This document shows positions 60,397 through 64,000 of a stretch of 64,000 nt of DNA, piece after piece; the stretch's first letter is position 1, and each line of letters opens with the position of its first letter. Source of the DNA: Bradyrhizobium zhengyangense. GTDB lineage: Bacteria; Pseudomonadota; Alphaproteobacteria; Rhizobiales; Xanthobacteraceae. The notes below the pieces were generated by a model. That model was not told where the DNA came from. It saw only the letters and a program-made list of their open reading frames with translations, and ran no database searches. The DNA is taken from contig NZ_JAKLUA010000008.1 of assembly GCF_022012435.1 (NCBI RefSeq), positions 186,001 to 250,000 on the forward strand, read 5' to 3'. The translations under genes and the position numbers were made by a program.

Positions 60397-61468
60397 CAAA
60401 CTCTCGCGGCGCGCGTTCGCTGCCGGTATCGCAGCCCTTGCTCTCGCGCGCCGCGCCGCCGCGCAAGGCTATGCCGGGCTCGGCGAGACCGCCGACGGCT
60501 TCGCAAAGGTCACGCCCGGAAAGACGTTCACGTTCCCTGCCGATCACGGGCCGCATCCGGATTTTCGCATCGAGTGGTGGTATCTGACCGCAAATCTCGT
60601 CGACGTCAGTGGCGCGGCATGCGGGCTGCAATGGACGCTGTTCCGCCAGGCTGCAAAGCCGGGACCGCAAGGAGAAGGCTGGGCCAATCAGCAGATCTGG
60701 ATGGCGCATGCCGCGGTGACGCGCGCCGACACGCATCGATTCAGCGAGCTGTTTTCTCGCGGCGGCATCGGACAGGCGGGCGTCGAGGCAAAACCGTTTG
60801 CTGCGTGGATCGATGATTGGGAGATGAAGGGGTCCGAGCGCACCGACGACCGGACCTTGTCGCCGGTGACTCTGAAAGCCTCGGGCACCGACTTCAGCTA
60901 CGCGCTGACACTGGAGACCGATCGTCCGGCCGTGCTGCAGGGTGACGGCGGCTACAGCCGCAAATCCGAGCGCGGGCAGGCGTCCTATTATTACAGCCAG
61001 CCGTTCTACCGCGCGCGCGGCACGCTCACGATCGACGACAAGCCGATCGAGGTCTCAGGCCAGGCCTGGATGGACCGCGAATGGAGCAGCCAGCCGCTCG
61101 ACACTGATCAGACCGGCTGGGACTGGCTGTCGCTGCATCTCGTCTCCGGCGACAAGCTGATGCTGTACCGGCTGCGCCAGAAGGACGGCAAGGATTACCC
61201 GTTCGGCAACTGGATCAGCGCCGCCGGCGAGACGCAGATGATTGCGGGAGGCGACATCCAGATGACGCCAAAGGCGACGGCGGACGTGGCGGGCCGCAAG
61301 CTGCCGGTGGAATGGCAGATCGCGATCCCGTCGCGCTCATTCTCGATTTCCTGCAAGCCGCTCAATCCGAAGGCGTGGATGGGGACCGGCTTCTCTTACT
61401 GGGAAGGACCGATCAGCTTTAGCGGCACGCATGACGGCGTTGGCTATCTCGAGCTGACCGGCTATTGA
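60386..61468 (+). CDS. AttH/CrtC-type lipocalin-like secreted protein
   Basis: This 360-residue protein has a Tat-type signal (DKLSRRAFAAGIAALALARR) and the AttH/carotenoid-1,2-hydratase lipocalin fold: 'PHPDFRIEWWYLTANLVD', 'WMAHAAVTRADTHRFSELFS', 'YYYSQPFYRARGTLTID' and 'GQAWMDREWSSQPL'. In AttEFGH-like operons this component is the periplasmic partner of the LolD/FtsX pair. It overlaps the permease gene by 11 bases. Carotenoid hydratase activity is not implied, because no carotenoid genes are adjacent. Confidence 0.88.
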   Translation: MSADKLSRRAFAAGIAALALARRAAAQGYAGLGETADGFAKVTPGKTFTFPADHGPHPDFRIEWWYLTANLVDVSGAACGLQWTLFRQAAKPGPQGEGWANQQIWMAHAAVTRADTHRFSELFSRGGIGQAGVEAKPFAAWIDDWEMKGSERTDDRTLSPVTLKASGTDFSYALTLETDRPAVLQGDGGYSRKSERGQASYYYSQPFYRARGTLTIDDKPIEVSGQAWMDREWSSQPLDTDQTGWDWLSLHLVSGDKLMLYRLRQKDGKDYPFGNWISAAGETQMIAGGDIQMTPKATADVAGRKLPVEWQIAIPSRSFSISCKPLNPKAWMGTGFSYWEGPISFSGTHDGVGYLELTGY

Positions 61469-61496
61469 AGCGCGACCTGTTTGAAGGGATCTTGCG

Positions 61497-61883
61497 ATGT
61501 ATCATTTCACCGCCCTCGTCACGCTGCTTGCGCTCGCGTTTTATTTCTTCACCTGCATCAACGTCTCGCGGTCGCGGACCAGGACCGGCGTGAAGGTGCC
61601 GGCGATGTCGGGCCATCCGGATTTCGAGCGCGCCTTCCGCATCCAGATGAACACGCTGGAATGGATGCCGATCTTCCTGCCGTCGCTGTGGCTGTTCGCA
61701 ATCTACATCAGCGATGCCATTGCAGCCGCAATCGGCGCGGTCTGGATCATCGGCCGCATCGTGTATTTCATCGGCTATTCGCAAGCCGCCGCCAAGCGCG
61801 GCCCGGGCTTTGCGATCCAGGCGACCGCGGCGATCGCGCTGTGGGCGGGGGCGTTGTGGGTCGTGGTGTTGAGGGTGGTGTGA
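61497..61883 (+). CDS. MAPEG-family membrane protein
   Basis: This 128-residue protein has four hydrophobic helices and the MAPEG pattern 'ERAFRIQMNTLEWMPIFLPS' (glutathione-binding Arg/Asn/Glu) and 'WIIGRIVYFIGYSQAAAKRG'. MAPEG proteins are glutathione-dependent transferases or peroxidases of the membrane. It starts 28 bases after the AttH-like gene and may be co-transcribed. Confidence 0.9.
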   Translation: MYHFTALVTLLALAFYFFTCINVSRSRTRTGVKVPAMSGHPDFERAFRIQMNTLEWMPIFLPSLWLFAIYISDAIAAAIGAVWIIGRIVYFIGYSQAAAKRGPGFAIQATAAIALWAGALWVVVLRVV

Positions 61884-61909
61884 GGCAAGATCGCGCCTCA
61901 ATCTCAGCC

Positions 61910-61956
61910 GTCGTCCCGGACAAGCGCGCCCCTAGGCGCGCGCCGATCCGGGACGA
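61910..61956. repeat. Palindromic repeat GTCGTCCCGGA..TCCGGGACGAC
   Basis: GTCGTCCCGGA and TCCGGGACGAC flank GCGCGCC/GGCGCGC; it lies between the convergent MAPEG and binding-protein genes, in the terminator position. Confidence 0.75.
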
Positions 61957-61986
61957 CATTGGGGCTTGTAGCGCTAGCTCAACCCC

Positions 61987-63177
61987 TCACTTCGTCAGAG
62001 GGCAGCCGCTGTCCTTGGCTGTCGAAAACGCCTGGTCGCCGGGGACGACGGCGAGCTGCTTGTAATAGTCCCACGGCTTCTTCGATTCCGAGGGCTTCTT
62101 GACCTCGAACAGATACATGTCGTGGACCATGCGGCCGTTGGCGAGCACCTTGCCCTTGGCGAAGGCGTCATCGACCGGCAATTCCTTCAGCTTCTTGGCG
62201 ACCGCGTCGGTGTCCTTGGTGCCGGCGGCTTTCACCGCCTTCAGATAGCTCAGCGTCGCCGAATAGGTACCGGCATGGATCATGCTCGGCATCCGGCCGG
62301 TGCGCTTGAAGAAACGCTCGGAGAAGGCACGCGAGGCATCATCATGATCCCAATAGAAGCCTTCGGTCAGGACCAGGCCCTGCGCCGCCTGCAAGCCAAG
62401 ACCGTTCACCTCGGCGAGCGTCATCAGCAGGCCGGCAAGTTTCTGGCCACCCTGCACGATGCCGAATTCAGCCGCCTGCTTGATCGAGTTGGTGGTATCC
62501 TGACCGGCATTGGCGAGGCCGACGATCTTCGCCTTCGAACTCTGCGCCTGCAGCAGGAAGGACGAGAAGTCCGACGAGTTGAGAGGCACGCGGACCGAGC
62601 CCAGCACCTTGCCGCCGCTGGCCGTGACGATCTCGCTGGTGTCCTTCTCCAGCGCATAGCCGAACGCGTAATCAGCGGTGAGGAAGAACCAGGTGTCGCC
62701 GCCGGCCTTGGTCAGCGCGCCGCCGGTGCCGACCGCAAGCGCGTGGGTATCGAAGGCCCAGTGGAAGCCGTAGGGCACGCATGAAGCGCCTGTTATGGCC
62801 GATGTCGCCGCGCCGACCACGATGTCGATCTTCTTCTTTTCCTTCGACAGCTCCTGCACTGCGAGCGCGACCGACGAGGTCGTCAGCTCGGTGATCATGT
62901 CGACGTTCTCGGCGTCGTACCAGCGGCGCGCGATGGATGTGGCGAGGTCAGGCTTGTTCTGGTGATCGGCGGTGACCATCTCGATCTTCTGGCCGAGCAC
63001 CTCGCCGCCAAAATCCTCGATCGCCATCTTCGCTGCTTCGACGGAGTACTTGCCGCCGTAATCGGCATAAACGCCGGACTGATCGTTGAGGATGCCGATC
63101 TTGACGCCTTGCGCGAAAGCCGGCGCGGCCAGCAAAAGGGCCGAGGTTGCGACAGCGGCCAAAAGTCCTGATTTCAT
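61987..63177 (-). CDS. Branched-chain amino acid-type ABC transporter substrate-binding protein (orphan)
   Basis: This 396-residue protein has a Sec signal (MKSGLLAAVATSALLLAAPAFA) and the HAAT binding fold: 'VKIGILNDQSGVYADYGGKY', 'DHQNKPDLATSIARRWYD', 'TSAITGASCVPYGFHWAFD'. It ends with the Cys-containing tail 'AKDSGCPLTK' typical of a large rhizobial paralogue group; the ligand is unknown. No permease genes lie beside it. ATG at 63177 with GGGAGATAACG upstream. It is a different gene from the one at 2217-3389. Confidence 0.88.
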   Translation of the reverse strand: MKSGLLAAVATSALLLAAPAFAQGVKIGILNDQSGVYADYGGKYSVEAAKMAIEDFGGEVLGQKIEMVTADHQNKPDLATSIARRWYDAENVDMITELTTSSVALAVQELSKEKKKIDIVVGAATSAITGASCVPYGFHWAFDTHALAVGTGGALTKAGGDTWFFLTADYAFGYALEKDTSEIVTASGGKVLGSVRVPLNSSDFSSFLLQAQSSKAKIVGLANAGQDTTNSIKQAAEFGIVQGGQKLAGLLMTLAEVNGLGLQAAQGLVLTEGFYWDHDDASRAFSERFFKRTGRMPSMIHAGTYSATLSYLKAVKAAGTKDTDAVAKKLKELPVDDAFAKGKVLANGRMVHDMYLFEVKKPSESKKPWDYYKQLAVVPGDQAFSTAKDSGCPLTK

Positions 63178-63289
63178 TCGTTATCTCCCAGCAGTGTTCT
63201 GTTTTGAAATCGCGCGGATATTAGTGAAGAACGGGGGGCGTGCCCATGGGTTTCGTGCTGATCGTTGGCAGGGGCGCCAAGCAAAAACT

Positions 63290-63315
63290 GTCGTCCCGGC
63301 GAAGGCCGGGACGAC
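63290..63315. repeat. Palindromic repeat GTCGTCCCGGCGAAGGCCGGGACGAC
   Basis: It has the same sequence as the element at 53831-53856, and lies between the binding-protein gene and the 3' end of the RND pump gene. Confidence 0.8.
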
Positions 63316-63340
63316 GTCGAGATTTTGGATACGTTGGTGG

Positions 63341-64000
63341 TCAAGATGACGAGACCGCCCCCTTCTCGTTCCGGCCCTCGGCCAGGTTCCGCACCACGAC
63401 ATAGAAGATCGGAGTGAACAGCAGCCCGAACAGGGTGACGCCGATCATGCCGAAGAACACGGCAACGCCGACGGCCTGGCGCATTTCGGAACCTGAGCCG
63501 GACGAGATCACCAGCGGCAACACGCCGAGGATGAATGCGAAGGAGGTCATCAGGATCGGCCGCAGGCGCAGGCGGCAGGCCTCGATCACGGCCTCCAGCC
63601 GCGGCTTGCCCTCCTTCTCGATGTCGCGCGCGAACTCGACGATCAGGATCGCGTTTTTCGCCGCCAACCCCACCAGCACGACGAAGCCGATCTGGGTGAG
63701 GATGTTGACGTCCTGGCCCATGATGCGCACGCCGATCGTGGCAGCGAGCAGGCACATCGGCACGATCAGGATCACCGCGAACGGCAGTGTCCAGCTGCCA
63801 TATTGCGCGGCAAGCACGAGATAGACGAACAGTACGCAGATCGGGAACACGTAGAGGCCGGCATTGCCGCCGTTGATCTGCTGATAGGACAGGTCGGTCC
63901 ACTCGAAGGTGAAGCCGCTCGGCAAAGTGTCGTCGGCGAGCTTCTTGATGGCATTGAGCGCGGTGGTCGAGCTCGTGCCCGGCGCCGGCTCGCCCTGAAG
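63341..64000 (-). CDS. RND efflux transporter permease, C-terminal part (partial)
   Basis: The frame runs off the right edge, so only the last 219 residues are seen. They match the end of HAE1-type RND pumps (AcrB/MexB/OqxB family): 'LPSGFTFEWTDLSYQQINGG', 'VYLVLAAQYGSWTLPFAVIL', 'GFVVLVGLAAKNAILIVEFA' (the GLxAKNAILIVEFA motif), 'RLRPILMTSFAFILGVLPL' and 'AVGVAVFFGMIGVTLFGLLF'. These pumps export drugs, dyes or aromatic compounds by proton antiport. The membrane-fusion and outer-membrane genes would lie outside the window. Confidence 0.92.
   Translation of the reverse strand, partial: LQGEPAPGTSSTTALNAIKKLADDTLPSGFTFEWTDLSYQQINGGNAGLYVFPICVLFVYLVLAAQYGSWTLPFAVILIVPMCLLAATIGVRIMGQDVNILTQIGFVVLVGLAAKNAILIVEFARDIEKEGKPRLEAVIEACRLRLRPILMTSFAFILGVLPLVISSGSGSEMRQAVGVAVFFGMIGVTLFGLLFTPIFYVVVRNLAEGRNEKGAVSSS

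Noticed and set aside
60386..61468. Carotenoid 1,2-hydratase
   Set aside because: The lipocalin-like fold is shared, but there are no carotenoid genes nearby and the operon is of the LolD/FtsX export type.
1..64000. tRNA, rRNA, CRISPR arrays, prophage or integrative elements
   Set aside because: I saw no cloverleaf-type sequences, regularly spaced repeats, integrases or transposases in the window by eye; tRNAscan and CRISPR tools would confirm this.

Overview
This window is high-GC alphaproteobacterial DNA, most likely from Bradyrhizobium or a close relative in the Nitrobacteraceae. The grounds are the protein content (many orphan solute-binding proteins, acyl-CoA dehydrogenase pairs, aromatic-acid genes, a Sox cluster) and the dispersed palindromic repeats (GTAGGGTGGGCAAAG, GCATGATC..GGAAAAC, GTCGTCCCGGCGAAGGCC families). 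I see no insertion sequence, prophage, CRISPR array, tRNA or rRNA. It reads as ordinary chromosome, and both edge genes are cut by the window.

Layout. 1-2156: end of a Gfo/Idh/MocA oxidoreductase overlapping a QuiC-type 3-dehydroshikimate dehydratase. 2217-5892: orphan branched-chain-type binding protein, type II NADH dehydrogenase, slipin. 5986-10326: tannase/feruloyl-esterase family hydrolase, feruloyl-CoA synthetase, and a divergent MarR regulator with a clear palindromic operator between the last two. 10520-20445: nitrogen-salvage block. A minus-strand operon encodes a peptide-type ABC importer (binding protein, two permeases, fused double ATPase), then AtzG-like, AtzE-like and AtzH/HpxZ-like proteins and a GntR regulator; a convergent allophanate hydrolase (AtzF) completes the ureide chain to ammonia and CO2. 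20797-23137: operon of a protealysin-like M4 metallopeptidase, an emfourin-type inhibitor and a kinase-fold phosphotransferase with an altered catalytic motif. 23369-30450: orphan UgpB-like binding protein, then a TRAP-type binding protein with no TRAP permease, coupled to a sensor kinase, a REC-DUF3369-kinase hybrid and an OmpR-type regulator.

30861-36372: ECF-type sigma factor, CcdA plus CxxC thioredoxin pair, a membrane protein built of two similar halves, an L,D-transpeptidase and an AapJ-like binding protein. 36515-45986: two acyl-CoA dehydrogenases, CMD and VOC proteins, two MFS transporters, a prolyl-oligopeptidase and a DUF938 methyltransferase. 46212-52202: soxXYZA, a soxK-like gene, soxB, a secreted DsrE-family protein and a persulfide dioxygenase-rhodanese fusion; no soxCD, soxVW or soxR is present. 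52291-61883: small charged protein, two MFS transporters, an N-acyl-D-amino-acid deacylase, a LolD/FtsX/AttH-type export module and a MAPEG protein. 61987-64000: another orphan branched-chain-type binding protein and the C-terminal part of an RND efflux pump.

The most noteworthy units are the TRAP-receptor-guided phosphorelay, the protease/inhibitor/altered-kinase operon, the transporter-linked AtzGEH-GntR operon, and the compact sox cluster with its persulfide-handling neighbours. Start codons were assigned by hand from ribosome-binding sites, and several genes start with GTG or TTG.
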